In this document: in pieces, positions 55,036-63,076 of the stretch | Layout of the letters: the number at the start of each line of letters is the position of its first letter | Numbering within the stretch: position 1 is the stretch's first letter | Source: Klebsiella pneumoniae | GTDB taxonomy: Bacteria > Pseudomonadota > Gammaproteobacteria > Pseudomonadales > Pseudohongiellaceae | DNA: 64,000 nt | Direction of reading: 5' to 3' | Assembly (NCBI GenBank): GCA_945902215.1 | Contig: CAMDML010000002.1 | Location: 23,030-87,029, forward strand | Translations under genes and position numbers: made by a program | Notes under the pieces: model-generated | Databases searched by the model: none | What the model saw: the letters and a program-made list of their open reading frames with translations, nothing else | Told to the model about the DNA's origin: nothing

Positions 55036-56175
55036 TCTGAACCCCAGCCTGCTTGCCTCCCTGCCCACCTCTGGATCAAGCCCGGGGGGCTGGTAGTATT
55101 CAGCGAATTCGTGGCGCACCGGGTAGTGTTTGCGTAACACGTCAAATTGCCCAGCAGGATCCGGGGTCTCGAGTGTCTGCCTCAAGAGTGCATCATCGCG
55201 ACTTGCATCATAAACCTGCAGGAGCAAGTGGTTAAGTTGTTGCACTGCCGCCAGCTTGCCGTCCAGAGTCAATTTGGCATCCACAACCAATTGGGTATTT
55301 GCACCAACTCCCCGCGCTACAAGAACGGGCAACTGCACACCGAAATGCCGGCCGAATTCTTTGGCTATCATTCGCGTACCGTTTAGTTTGCCTTCCTGGC
55401 TGTATCCGGCGATGTGCGCGGTGCCGAGCGCAACACGTCTCAGCAAGTGCTGATCCAGCGCCGGCTCGTTCTCCCAGACATCCAGTACGACCCGCTGCTC
55501 TGGACGCTCCTTCAGATGCGCCAGTAGCGCACCATTGTCGATCACGCCACCGCGTGCAGCGTTTATTAGAATTGTATCTGGACGCAGGCGTGCAAGGCCG
55601 GGCGCATCCAATATATGCAACGTTGGCCATGGTCCCGAGCGTGTCAGCGGCGTATGGAAAGTCACTACGTCCTGCTGCAATACAGTCGCAAGATCGGTGA
55701 GATGGCCACTCAGAGGATGGTTTGCGTCAAGAAAGGGATCGTAAACTGCAATGCGGATACGGAGCGCCAGCAACTGCCGCGCAAGGCGGCTACCGATTTG
55801 GCCACAGCCCACGATGCCGAACGACAAGGCGCGCCAGTCAAAGTCATCACGCAAGCTCAGGTAAGCCAGTACGCTGAATACATAGTCAACCACCGACCGC
55901 GCATTACAACCCTGTGCCCAGCAGAAGCCGATGCCCTGCTGCCGCAGCCATTCCATATCTACATGATCGATGCCGCTCGTGGCAGTGCCAACGAAACGGC
56001 AGCGTGACCCACTGAGCAATTTCGCATTGACCTGCGTGATTGAGCGCACCAACAGAGCATCGGCATCGCGGACCGCCTGTGCATCGATTGCGCGCCCAGG
56101 CAGCAACACAAGATCGCCGGCACCCCCGAAACAGGCAGACGCTTGCACAATGTTTTCGTCAGCGACAATTTTCAT
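55015..56175 (-). CDS. pdxB: Erythronate-4-phosphate dehydrogenase
   Basis: 386 residues. This is the second step of pyridoxal phosphate synthesis (DXP-independent branch) in gammaproteobacteria. The N-terminus KIVADENIV is diagnostic. The NAD site is IVGCGQIGSRLARQL. Catalytic Arg lies in INAARGGVIDN, Glu in VWENEP and His in TAHIAGYSQEGK. The C-terminal DUF3410 dimerization domain follows. Nearby alaA is a PLP enzyme, though a functional link is only suggestive. Confidence 0.96.
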   Translation of the reverse strand: MKIVADENIVQASACFGGAGDLVLLPGRAIDAQAVRDADALLVRSITQVNAKLLSGSRCRFVGTATSGIDHVDMEWLRQQGIGFCWAQGCNARSVVDYVFSVLAYLSLRDDFDWRALSFGIVGCGQIGSRLARQLLALRIRIAVYDPFLDANHPLSGHLTDLATVLQQDVVTFHTPLTRSGPWPTLHILDAPGLARLRPDTILINAARGGVIDNGALLAHLKERPEQRVVLDVWENEPALDQHLLRRVALGTAHIAGYSQEGKLNGTRMIAKEFGRHFGVQLPVLVARGVGANTQLVVDAKLTLDGKLAAVQQLNHLLLQVYDASRDDALLRQTLETPDPAGQFDVLRKHYPVRHEFAEYYQPPGLDPEVGREASRLGFRSRLPIV

Positions 56176-56184
56176 GGAATGGCT

Positions 56185-56457
56185 TCAGCTATGTCCTGCC
56201 GCTTTGCGAATGCAATAGCGGTAAGTCTTGCCGTCGTTCGAAGTATGCAGCAATTCATGGCCAAGGAAGTGGCAGAATTTGGGGATGTCACGACTGGTGG
56301 AGGGATCCGTGGCAACAATCAGCAATTTTTCACCAGCGCCAATCTCGCGGATTTTCTTGTGCAGCATCATCACCGGTTCCGGACAGAATAAACCACTGGC
56401 ATCCAGCAGATGTTCCACAGTATTGGGATTGGCCTGGTTGTTGCTGCCCTCAGTCAC
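56185..56457 (-). CDS. tusA: Sulfurtransferase TusA
   Basis: 90 residues. The active-site Cys25 is in the CPEP motif (GLFCPEPVMMLHKKIREI). TusA relays sulfur from IscS toward tRNA 2-thiouridine synthesis. It starts nine bases after yheU ends and ends nine bases before pdxB starts, so ttcA-yheU-tusA-pdxB form one probable transcript. ttcA in the same run also thiolates tRNA. Confidence 0.95.
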   Translation of the reverse strand: MTEGSNNQANPNTVEHLLDASGLFCPEPVMMLHKKIREIGAGEKLLIVATDPSTSRDIPKFCHFLGHELLHTSNDGKTYRYCIRKAAGHS

Positions 56458-56466
56458 GTTCGGTAC

Positions 56467-56745
56467 TCACTCTGGATTTTCACTGCTTTCATGTTCATCG
56501 CCGGCATCCAGTGCCAGTCGCTCAGGCACTTCCCCAAGCCGTTCAGGCACCTCAATGTGAGAGGTGGAGGTACGCGGATCATACAGAATCACCGCCCTGC
56601 CCGTTTCGATCTGCCTTAATACGCGCTGCACCTTGTCAGCGAGACTGTATGCATGAGAGCCGTAGTCTGTACCCTCGCGCGTAACGAATTCTTCCACCAA
56701 GTTTTGCAGGGCTTCCGGCGACAGGGCTGTATGCGGAATCTGCAT
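56467..56745 (-). CDS. yheU: YheU family protein (UPF0270)
   Basis: 92 residues from ATG 56745; a GTG at 56757 is also in frame. The N-terminus MQIPHTALSPEALQNLVEEF and the segment VTREGTDYG match E. coli YheU, a small protein of unknown function. The acidic C-terminal tail is longer than in E. coli. It lies between ttcA and tusA. Confidence 0.9.
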   Translation of the reverse strand: MQIPHTALSPEALQNLVEEFVTREGTDYGSHAYSLADKVQRVLRQIETGRAVILYDPRTSTSHIEVPERLGEVPERLALDAGDEHESSENPE

Positions 56746-56756
56746 GGCGGCCAGCA

Positions 56757-57623
56757 CTACCCCAGATTGACGACATCGATACGCTCGAACAGTTCCGGCT
56801 CCAACTGTGCCCGCCTGGCTTCCAGATTTTTGAAGTCAAACAATTCCGTATCACCAAGATGCGAAGGTGCCACGTTCAGGATGCTTTTGAACATCACATC
56901 GAGCCGGCCGGGATGCTTGCGCTCCCAGTCGTTCAGCATGTTCTTGATCTCTTTGCGCTGCATATTCTCCTGACTGCCGCACAGGGTGCAGGGAATAATC
57001 GGGAACGCGCGCAGCTGGGCATATTTGGCTATGTCACTTTCCCTGCAGTAAGCCATCGGTCGAATCACGACATGGCGACCATCGTCACTAAGCAACTTGG
57101 GTGGCATCGCCTTCAGTTTGCCGCCGAAGAACATGTTCAGGAACAGCGTTTCCATGATGTCGTGGCGGTGATGGCCGAGCGCAATCTTGGTGGCACCGAT
57201 TTCAGTTGCGTAAGCGTAGAGGTTGCCGCGGCGCAAGCGCGAACAAAGGCCGCAATAGGTCTTGCCCGGTTCGGTCTTGTCGACCACGATTGAATAGGTG
57301 TCTTGTTCAAGGATGGTGTAATCAACACCGATGGACGTCAAATAGGCGGGCAGCACGTCTTCGGGAAAGCCCGGCTGCTTCTGGTCCAGATTCACCGCCT
57401 TGATACGGAAGTCGATGGGCGCATGCTTTTGCAGGTTGAGCAGGATATCCAGCATTGCATAGGAATCCTTGCCGCCGGACATGCATACCATTACATAGTC
57501 GCCGTCCTGGATCATGTTGTAATCGCCGATCGCGCGCCCAACATCACCGCGCAGGGTTTTCTGCAGGCGGTTCAGCGTGAATTCCACTTTACGCGGATCT
57601 TTGACGGTTACGGCTTTTTCCAT
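56757..57623 (-). CDS. ttcA: tRNA 2-thiocytidine synthetase TtcA
   Basis: 288 residues from ATG 57623; the upstream extension is not family-like. The PP-loop SGGKDS is at 49-54. Fe-S cysteines are Cys124/Cys127 ([11 protein letters not shown]), with Cys212 in [17 protein letters not shown] as third ligand. It thiolates C32 of certain tRNAs. It shares its operon with tusA. Confidence 0.96.
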   Translation of the reverse strand: MEKAVTVKDPRKVEFTLNRLQKTLRGDVGRAIGDYNMIQDGDYVMVCMSGGKDSYAMLDILLNLQKHAPIDFRIKAVNLDQKQPGFPEDVLPAYLTSIGVDYTILEQDTYSIVVDKTEPGKTYCGLCSRLRRGNLYAYATEIGATKIALGHHRHDIMETLFLNMFFGGKLKAMPPKLLSDDGRHVVIRPMAYCRESDIAKYAQLRAFPIIPCTLCGSQENMQRKEIKNMLNDWERKHPGRLDVMFKSILNVAPSHLGDTELFDFKNLEARRAQLEPELFERIDVVNLG

Positions 57624-57737
57624 GGCGATTTTTTGCAAATGAGACAAAAGGCAAAATGACAACAGGAGACAAAATGGTGATAGTTCAAGGGGCGCCAGTA
57701 TAATGGCCGGACCGCCCAATTGCTAACCGGCCACTCC

Positions 57738-58808
57738 ATGGTTCAGTCCGTTTGCCGCCTTGTCATGCCGGTTTTGACTCTGGTTTTCATACTCGTTCCC
57801 GGCCTTGCCCCGGCACAGGACGCTGCAACCACCACCAGCGCCGTTATCCTGCAATACCATCACGTCAGTAGCACCACGCCGCGTGTGACCAGTGTCAATG
57901 CCGCTGAGTTCCGCCAACACCTGGAATATCTGCGTGACAACGGTTTTACGGTGCTGCGGCTTGAAGAGGTGGTGCACACCTTACGCAACCGCGGCACCCT
58001 ACCGGACAAAACAGCGGCCATTACCTTCGACGATGGCTACCGCAACAATTTCGACACCGCGTTTCCGCTGCTGCGTGAATTCGGCTACCCCTTCACCCTG
58101 TTCGTATCGTCAGGTCTGGTGGGCTCCAATGCGCAGCTATATTTGAACTGGGACCAGTTGCGCGAAATGGCAGCCAACGGCGCCACCATTGCGAACCACG
58201 GCATCTCGCATCCCTACCTGCTGGAACGTGCCGAGGGTGAAGACGATGCCGCATGGCTACAACGCATTGAACACGAAATCCTGACTGGGGAAGCCGAGAT
58301 CGAGAAACAGACCGGACAAAGCCACAAGCTCTTTGCCTATCCGTACGGTGAATATGACCGCCCCATCCAGGATCTGGTGGCACAACTTGGCTTTGTCGGC
58401 ATTGGCCAGCACTCGGGCCCCGTCAACGCCAGTTCGGATTTCACCGCACTGCCACGTTTCCCCTTCTCGGGTATCTATGCCGCGATAAACACCTTCGCCG
58501 TGAAAATGCACACGCTGGCCTTCGATGTGAAGCTGCTGAGCCCCGTCACCCAGATCACAGATGCGCAAACGCCGGATGCTGTGCTTGATTTCAACGGCAC
58601 TTACCGTTTCGACGCACTGAACTGTTTCAACAACAATGAGCGGATGCGGGTAAGCGTGGAGAATACAGAGGAACAGCAGTATCGCGTAACACCACTGGTG
58701 CCGAACACTGCGCGCCGTTTCCGCTACAACTGCACAGCGCCAGCACCCAATGGCCGCTTCTACTGGTATTCAATTACTTGGGTAAATCCTGCGCTGGAGG
58801 ATTATTAG
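57738..58808 (+). CDS. Secreted polysaccharide deacetylase (NodB / PgaB-like)
   Basis: 356 residues from ATG 57738. A signal peptide (about 1-26) ends at APAQ. The carbohydrate esterase 4 domain has the metal/catalytic Asp98-Asp99 in TFDDGY and His154/His158 in ANHGISHPYL, then FAYPYGEYDRP. A C-terminal region of about 85 residues has two Cys (near 299 and 330) that could form a disulfide. The start VILQYHHVS resembles PgaB N-terminal domains. The substrate is unknown. Divergent from ttcA. Confidence 0.88.
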   Translation: MVQSVCRLVMPVLTLVFILVPGLAPAQDAATTTSAVILQYHHVSSTTPRVTSVNAAEFRQHLEYLRDNGFTVLRLEEVVHTLRNRGTLPDKTAAITFDDGYRNNFDTAFPLLREFGYPFTLFVSSGLVGSNAQLYLNWDQLREMAANGATIANHGISHPYLLERAEGEDDAAWLQRIEHEILTGEAEIEKQTGQSHKLFAYPYGEYDRPIQDLVAQLGFVGIGQHSGPVNASSDFTALPRFPFSGIYAAINTFAVKMHTLAFDVKLLSPVTQITDAQTPDAVLDFNGTYRFDALNCFNNNERMRVSVENTEEQQYRVTPLVPNTARRFRYNCTAPAPNGRFYWYSITWVNPALEDY

Positions 58809-58831
58809 GCTGATTCGTTCAAGGGATGTAC

Positions 58832-59680
58832 CTAAATAGTGATGCGATCACGATTCAGCAGATCGTTGTAGTAGATCATCTGGCGCAACTCATCTATGTA
58901 GGCATCGCCGCGCTCGGAATAGCTGCGCAGTCCTTCACTGAGCGAAATGCCATCGATGGGACGCTCTTTGCGGCGCAGATCCTGGCGGATCAGCCGTAAG
59001 TGCTGGTAGCTCGGAAAAGTGTTCAGGTTCTGGAAGTAGGCATCAACCGCTTCTTCGACGCTGCCAAAGCGTTTCACTTCATGGTTGTCACTGGGCCGGC
59101 GGTTGCCCGGTATCAGGCCGCAGCCTTTCTGGTAACACCACTGGCCGAAGAAGTTGTAACCCTCCTGCGCGAACCGCGAGGTGCCCCAGGCCGATTCGTT
59201 GGCGGCTTGCGCCAGCACCAGCGACGGCGGGATCACATCGACCCGGCGCAGCAGTAACTGCACGAAGGCTTGGTCAAGCAGGTCGTCGGTCGGCACTTCG
59301 TAGGTCTTGCTTAACTCCAGCAAAAAGCCATTCTCGGCCGCATCCAGCACATACCCGGACCGAATCTTCTCGACCAGCCCCAGCAAGCGTTCCCGCTCAC
59401 GCTGCACTTCGCGGTTTTTGGCATCGATATAGGGCTGCAGGAAGTCGAAAAAGACCTGCTTCTTACTGTCGATATCGGGAATTGCGCCAAAATCGGGCAG
59501 GTTGATCAGCGGAACCGTGGCATCGAGCGAGGATTGGATCACGGTGACGGCAGGGCTGGGCTGGGGACTGCGAAGATGAAAAGCACCGGCAAACAGCATT
59601 ACCAACATCAGGGCATAGATGAGGGCTGCTCGCCGCTGCGGGTTTGGCTGTTGCCTGCGCTGTTGGTTGAGCGACTGCAT
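58832..59680 (-). CDS. Bax-type glucosaminidase domain protein (GH73)
   Basis: 282 residues. A membrane anchor (about 18-35) and a linker region are followed by an N-acetylglucosaminidase domain with the likely catalytic Glu162 in AQAANESAWGTSRFAQEG and NFFGQWC. This arrangement matches the E. coli Bax protein. It would act on peptidoglycan in the periplasm. It converges on the deacetylase gene with 23 bases between. Confidence 0.87.
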   Translation of the reverse strand: MQSLNQQRRQQPNPQRRAALIYALMLVMLFAGAFHLRSPQPSPAVTVIQSSLDATVPLINLPDFGAIPDIDSKKQVFFDFLQPYIDAKNREVQRERERLLGLVEKIRSGYVLDAAENGFLLELSKTYEVPTDDLLDQAFVQLLLRRVDVIPPSLVLAQAANESAWGTSRFAQEGYNFFGQWCYQKGCGLIPGNRRPSDNHEVKRFGSVEEAVDAYFQNLNTFPSYQHLRLIRQDLRRKERPIDGISLSEGLRSYSERGDAYIDELRQMIYYNDLLNRDRITI

Positions 59681-59827
59681 GAGCTCTGATACCTGGTCGG
59701 GTGTGGAACGAGTCCGTAGTCCTGGCCGGATGGCAGGGGCAATTCTAACATGCGAGCCTGAATCGAGGCTGTCTGATGGCGGCTCTAAGCCACCTTAGAT
59801 ATAAATACTATCTTATTGTATTTATTA

Positions 59828-60154
59828 TTATTTATTAGCGCCAGCGCACAGAGGCGAGGTCGGTACTGACTGCATAACCCACTCATCTGGTGTAAAGAGA
59901 TGAAGGGCCAACGCATGCACCGTAGTGGCCAGCTCTTCTGCCAACACGCGGTAAACGAGCTGGTGCCGCTTAACCTTACCCAACCCGGCAAAGGCGGTAG
60001 ATACCGCCACCAGTTTGAAATGCGAGTCCGTGCGCGGTCCGGCGTGCATGTGGCTCTCATTTAGCAGTTCCAGATGCGCAGGGTGCAGCGCTTCCGTGAC
60101 CTTGTATTCGATGGCAAGTTCTACGGCTGGTCGGGTCTGGGTGTTGGCGTTCAT
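59828..60154 (-). CDS. bolA: BolA family protein
   Basis: 108 residues from ATG 60154. It has the BolA core HLELLNESHMHAGPRTDSHFKLVAVSTAFAG in outline and RHQLVYRVLAEELATTVHALALHLFTPDEW. BolA proteins partner with monothiol glutaredoxins in Fe-S and stress control. An A/T-rich gap (59681-59827) follows before bax, with no T-tailed hairpin seen. Divergent from the GTPase gene. Confidence 0.92.
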   Translation of the reverse strand: MNANTQTRPAVELAIEYKVTEALHPAHLELLNESHMHAGPRTDSHFKLVAVSTAFAGLGKVKRHQLVYRVLAEELATTVHALALHLFTPDEWVMQSVPTSPLCAGANK

Positions 60155-60251
60155 GGCGATTTGGTTTAACTGGTTCCGGTTCAAGCGGGGGCTTGCTGCA
60201 TACACTACAATGGCCCGCTTTTTAATACACACACACACGATGGAGCAGGAC

Positions 60252-61109
60252 ATGGCAATAGGCTGGTATCCAGGCCACATGCACAAGGCCAGAAAGGATA
60301 TCACATCGGCTTTGCAGCAGGTTGATGCTGTGCTGGAGCTGGTCGACGCACGCCTGCCCTACTCCAGCGAAAATCCGCTGCTAAACAAACTCATCGGTAA
60401 TATCTTCCGCATTCGCGTGCTGAACAAGAACGACCTTGCCGATCCTGCCGTCACCGCCCTGTGGCAAAAACACTATCAGGATGCGGGCATTCCTTGCCTG
60501 CTGCTTGAAAAGGACGACCCGAGCGCGGTAAAGCGCCTGCTCAAAGAAATCACCCGCAATCTTGAACCGCGTAGCTCACGCGCCAACCGCATCCTAATCG
60601 CTGGCATTCCCAACGTTGGCAAATCCACGCTGATCAACTTGTTGGCCGAGCGCAAGATCGCGAAGGTTGGCGACGAACCGGCCGTGACGAAAGCCCGCCA
60701 GGAAATCAAACTCACGGAAGACCTCATGCTGCTCGACACTCCCGGTATCCTGTGGCCCAAAATCGAAGATCAACAATCCGCCTATCGTCTGGCAGCTACC
60801 GGCGCGATTCGCAACACCGCTTTCGAACTTGGCGATGTCGGCCTGTTTGTCGTTGAGTTACTGCAGGAACGTTACCCGTCTGCCCTGCGCAAACGCTACG
60901 AGATCCAAACCGAGGGCCGGGAACCCTTGGCCTTGCTCGAAGAAATCGGCAAGAAACGCGGCTGTCTGACCAAGTCCGGCATCGATTTCACCAAAGCCGG
61001 CGAAGTAGTCCTCAACGATCTGCGCACCGGCAAACTCGGTCTCGTCAGTCTTGAAACTCCTGCCGACATTCCCCCGCCTGCTACCGAATCTAGCGCCGAT
61101 GAAAGCTGA
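60252..61109 (+). CDS. ylqF: Circularly permuted GTPase YlqF/RbgA (ribosome biogenesis)
   Basis: 285 residues from ATG 60252, with GGAG six bases before it. G4 NKND (58-61) precedes G1 GIPNVGKST (118-126) and G3 DTPG (162-165), the order that defines permuted GTPases. The start GWYPGHMHKARKDI is diagnostic for YlqF. It probably assists large-subunit assembly. An (AC)6 run lies just upstream (60227-60238). The 3' end overlaps cobO by 11 bases. Confidence 0.94.
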   Translation: MAIGWYPGHMHKARKDITSALQQVDAVLELVDARLPYSSENPLLNKLIGNIFRIRVLNKNDLADPAVTALWQKHYQDAGIPCLLLEKDDPSAVKRLLKEITRNLEPRSSRANRILIAGIPNVGKSTLINLLAERKIAKVGDEPAVTKARQEIKLTEDLMLLDTPGILWPKIEDQQSAYRLAATGAIRNTAFELGDVGLFVVELLQERYPSALRKRYEIQTEGREPLALLEEIGKKRGCLTKSGIDFTKAGEVVLNDLRTGKLGLVSLETPADIPPPATESSADES

Positions 61110-61695
61110 CAAGTTCAACAAGACCATGGCCACGCAGAAAAGCAACGTGGACACAGCCATCCAGAAAGCCGATCGCGACCAGAGCGTTCTCCTGCTACTC
61201 ACCGGCGACGGCAAAGGGAAAACCACGTCTGGCTTCGGCACGATCTTCCGCGCGCTCGGCTACGGCCAGAAGGTTGCTGTGGTCCAGTTCATCAAGGGCA
61301 CACAAGCATCCGGCGAAGAATTACTATTAAAAAACAGCTACCCGCACATTCCCTTCTACCAGATGGGCACAGGCTTCACTTGGGACACCCAGAACTTCGA
61401 AGCCGACAAAGCGGCTGCAGTGCGCACGTGGCACGAGGCGGAAATTCATTTGCAAGACACAGCATTGGATGTGTTGTTGCTGGATGAACTCACGTACATG
61501 CTTGCTTATCAGTTTCTTGATGAAGCCACAGTGATCAATGCACTACGCAATCGCTCGCCGCAACTGAGCGTGATCGTGACTGGGCGTGGTGGTGGCACCG
61601 CGTTGAGGGAGTTGGCTGATACTGTATCGGAAGTGAAGAGCGTTAAGCATGCTTTTGAGGCTGGGGTCAAAGCCCGGCTAGGAGTGGACTACTGA
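61099..61695 (+). CDS. cobO: Cob(I)alamin adenosyltransferase (CobO/BtuR)
   Basis: 198 residues from ATG 61099, inside the end of ylqF; Met10 (61126) is an alternative. P-loop GDGKGKTT is at 36-43. VAVVQFIKGTQASGEE, LLDELTYMLAYQFL and VTGRGG match the BtuR/CobO family. It converts cob(I)alamin to adenosylcobalamin. No other cobalamin gene is in the window, so salvage is as likely as synthesis. Confidence 0.94.
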   Translation: MKADKFNKTMATQKSNVDTAIQKADRDQSVLLLLTGDGKGKTTSGFGTIFRALGYGQKVAVVQFIKGTQASGEELLLKNSYPHIPFYQMGTGFTWDTQNFEADKAAAVRTWHEAEIHLQDTALDVLLLDELTYMLAYQFLDEATVINALRNRSPQLSVIVTGRGGGTALRELADTVSEVKSVKHAFEAGVKARLGVDY

Positions 61696-61733
61696 GCTGG
61701 TTTCATTTTGGTGGAGACCGGACCTTCAGTGCA

Positions 61734-61869
61734 CAGGCCGGGAGCCGGGTTGGCTTTCGTGGACACGCCGTGAATACATCCCTGTAGGCTCGTTTTCGGC
61801 ATCCATGCCTCAGACGTTCCCCGAAAGCCAACCCGTCTCCCGTCCTCGAAAAGCCCGAAGTACACCAAG
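61734..61869. repeat. 136-bp repeat, copy A (inverted relative to 62890-63025)
   Basis: Copy A matches the reverse complement of 62890-63025 over its full 136 bases with about nine mismatches by eye. Inside it, CGGGTTGGCTTTCG (61746-61759) and CGAAAGCCAACCCG (61822-61835) form a perfect 14-bp stem with a 62-base loop. The loop carries smaller dyads such as GGCAT..ATGCC. It begins 38 bases after the cobO stop. Confidence 0.92.
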
Positions 61870-61908
61870 GCCTTCTCAGCCTACGCACTACCAGACTAAG
61901 AGTATGTG

Positions 61909-62763
61909 CTAGGCACTTTGAAGTTCTTTTAGTTGCTTGCCATCGAGATTTACCCAGGCAGTCAGGCCGTTTGCGCTACCACCATGTATTGTTGCGGCAG
62001 CCGAGCTAGGACTTGAGAACTCAACATTTTTTGTAAATATATAACTTTCACTATCCTTTCGAAGACTTCCCTCTTCAATTAACTGATTGCGCTGCACTAA
62101 AACACTTGGCCATTTTTGTGCTGAGGCTCTCTCATTCAAAACCGCTTGTGAGCCAGAAAGGACTAACATTCCGTTTGGTGTCAAATATCCAGTGGCAGTG
62201 AGGCCTTTGATGCTGCATGTCAGAAGCTCTTTTCTGGATCGTTCTTCATTCTTAAAGGATATGGGTACAAAAGCCTCAATACCCAACACTGGTAAAACTT
62301 GTTGCATCTTTTCGAGGAACACTTCCATATCCTCTCGATCTGATTCTGGCAAGCGAGCCCCACTGCTCTGGCTATTCATCACTACGAATCTATCAGCGGA
62401 TTTTGCTGCATCAATTAATCTGCCCTCAATGTACTTGATATGTGCTTTTGTAAGGTTCTCATCCTTTGTTACGAAGAAAGTTATGTGGTTCCAGAAATCT
62501 TTAGCAAGATGACTTTTAACACGATCTTTGACGCATTCTGCTTCACCTATGTAAATCGAATTTTTGTTGGTTTCAGGATCTATCCCTGTTAAAAAGTAGA
62601 CTCCAGGACTGCTTGCTTCTTCTCTTTCAATAACCTTGTCAAACTCACTTCTTGGACCCGAGACAGCTTTTCCGTTCCAATTCGAAAGCTCGGCTGTCCG
62701 CAATCTTTTTGGGTCCCCGAATGCCAAGAATATTTTTAATGTGGCTGTGGGCACTGTTCGCAT
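61909..62763 (-). CDS. GIY-YIG nuclease-domain protein with DUF4357-like C-terminus
   Basis: 284 residues. The GIY-YIG fold shows Gly54-Val-Tyr56, Tyr71-Ile-Gly73, Arg81 (CVKDRVKSH) and the metal Glu113 (YIEGRLI), so the catalytic set looks complete. The C-terminal 40 residues (EFSSPSSAAATIHGGSANG, then W and a GKQL motif) resemble DUF4357. Such proteins are often found in variable or defence regions. The gene is visibly A/T-richer than its neighbours and is enclosed by two inverted 136-bp repeats, pointing to horizontal acquisition. Substrate and role are unknown. ATG 62763 has no strong ribosome site. Confidence 0.85.
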   Translation of the reverse strand: MRTVPTATLKIFLAFGDPKRLRTAELSNWNGKAVSGPRSEFDKVIEREEASSPGVYFLTGIDPETNKNSIYIGEAECVKDRVKSHLAKDFWNHITFFVTKDENLTKAHIKYIEGRLIDAAKSADRFVVMNSQSSGARLPESDREDMEVFLEKMQQVLPVLGIEAFVPISFKNEERSRKELLTCSIKGLTATGYLTPNGMLVLSGSQAVLNERASAQKWPSVLVQRNQLIEEGSLRKDSESYIFTKNVEFSSPSSAAATIHGGSANGLTAWVNLDGKQLKELQSA

Positions 62764-62889
62764 ACTCCCTATGTCAGTATTCAGACTCTGTGAACATAGC
62801 CTAAGCAGCTATCAATTCCATTGCAACTGACGTCACGACCATTGATCACTGACTACACAAGTGCGTAGACACTAGTCGGCTGGGTAAGT

Positions 62890-63025
62890 CTTGGTGTACT
62901 GCGGGCTTTTCGAGGACGGGAGACGGGTTGGCTTTCGGGGACTGTCTGAGGCATGGATGCCGAAAACAAGCCTACAGGGACGTATTCACGGCGCGTCCTC
63001 GAAAGCTAACCCGGCTCGCGGCCTG
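62890..63025. repeat. 136-bp repeat, copy B (inverted relative to 61734-61869)
   Basis: Copy B is the reverse-complement partner of copy A, with the same internal stem-loop (one arm GACGGGTTGGCTTTCGGGG, the other CGAAAGCTAACCCG with one change). Between copy B and the GIY-YIG start (62764-62889) lies a plain A/T-rich stretch with no further gene seen. Copy B ends 13 bases before a terminator-like hairpin. Confidence 0.92.
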
Positions 63026-63037
63026 AAAACAGAAGAT

Positions 63038-63062
63038 TCGGCGTACAAAAAAAATACGCCGA
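63038..63062 (-). terminator. Hairpin after the aminotransferase gene
   Basis: TCGGCGTA (63038-63045) pairs perfectly with TACGCCGA (63055-63062). It lies 15 bases past the aminotransferase stop on the minus strand. The 9-base loop holds a run of eight T on that strand, but no T-run follows the stem, so termination strength is uncertain. Confidence 0.55.
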
Positions 63063-63076
63063 GGTGACGCAAGGAA

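Noticed and set aside
60227..60238. (AC)6 run before ylqF as a phase-variation site
   Set aside because: It is outside the coding sequence and the likely promoter boxes, and too short for a confident claim of slippage control.
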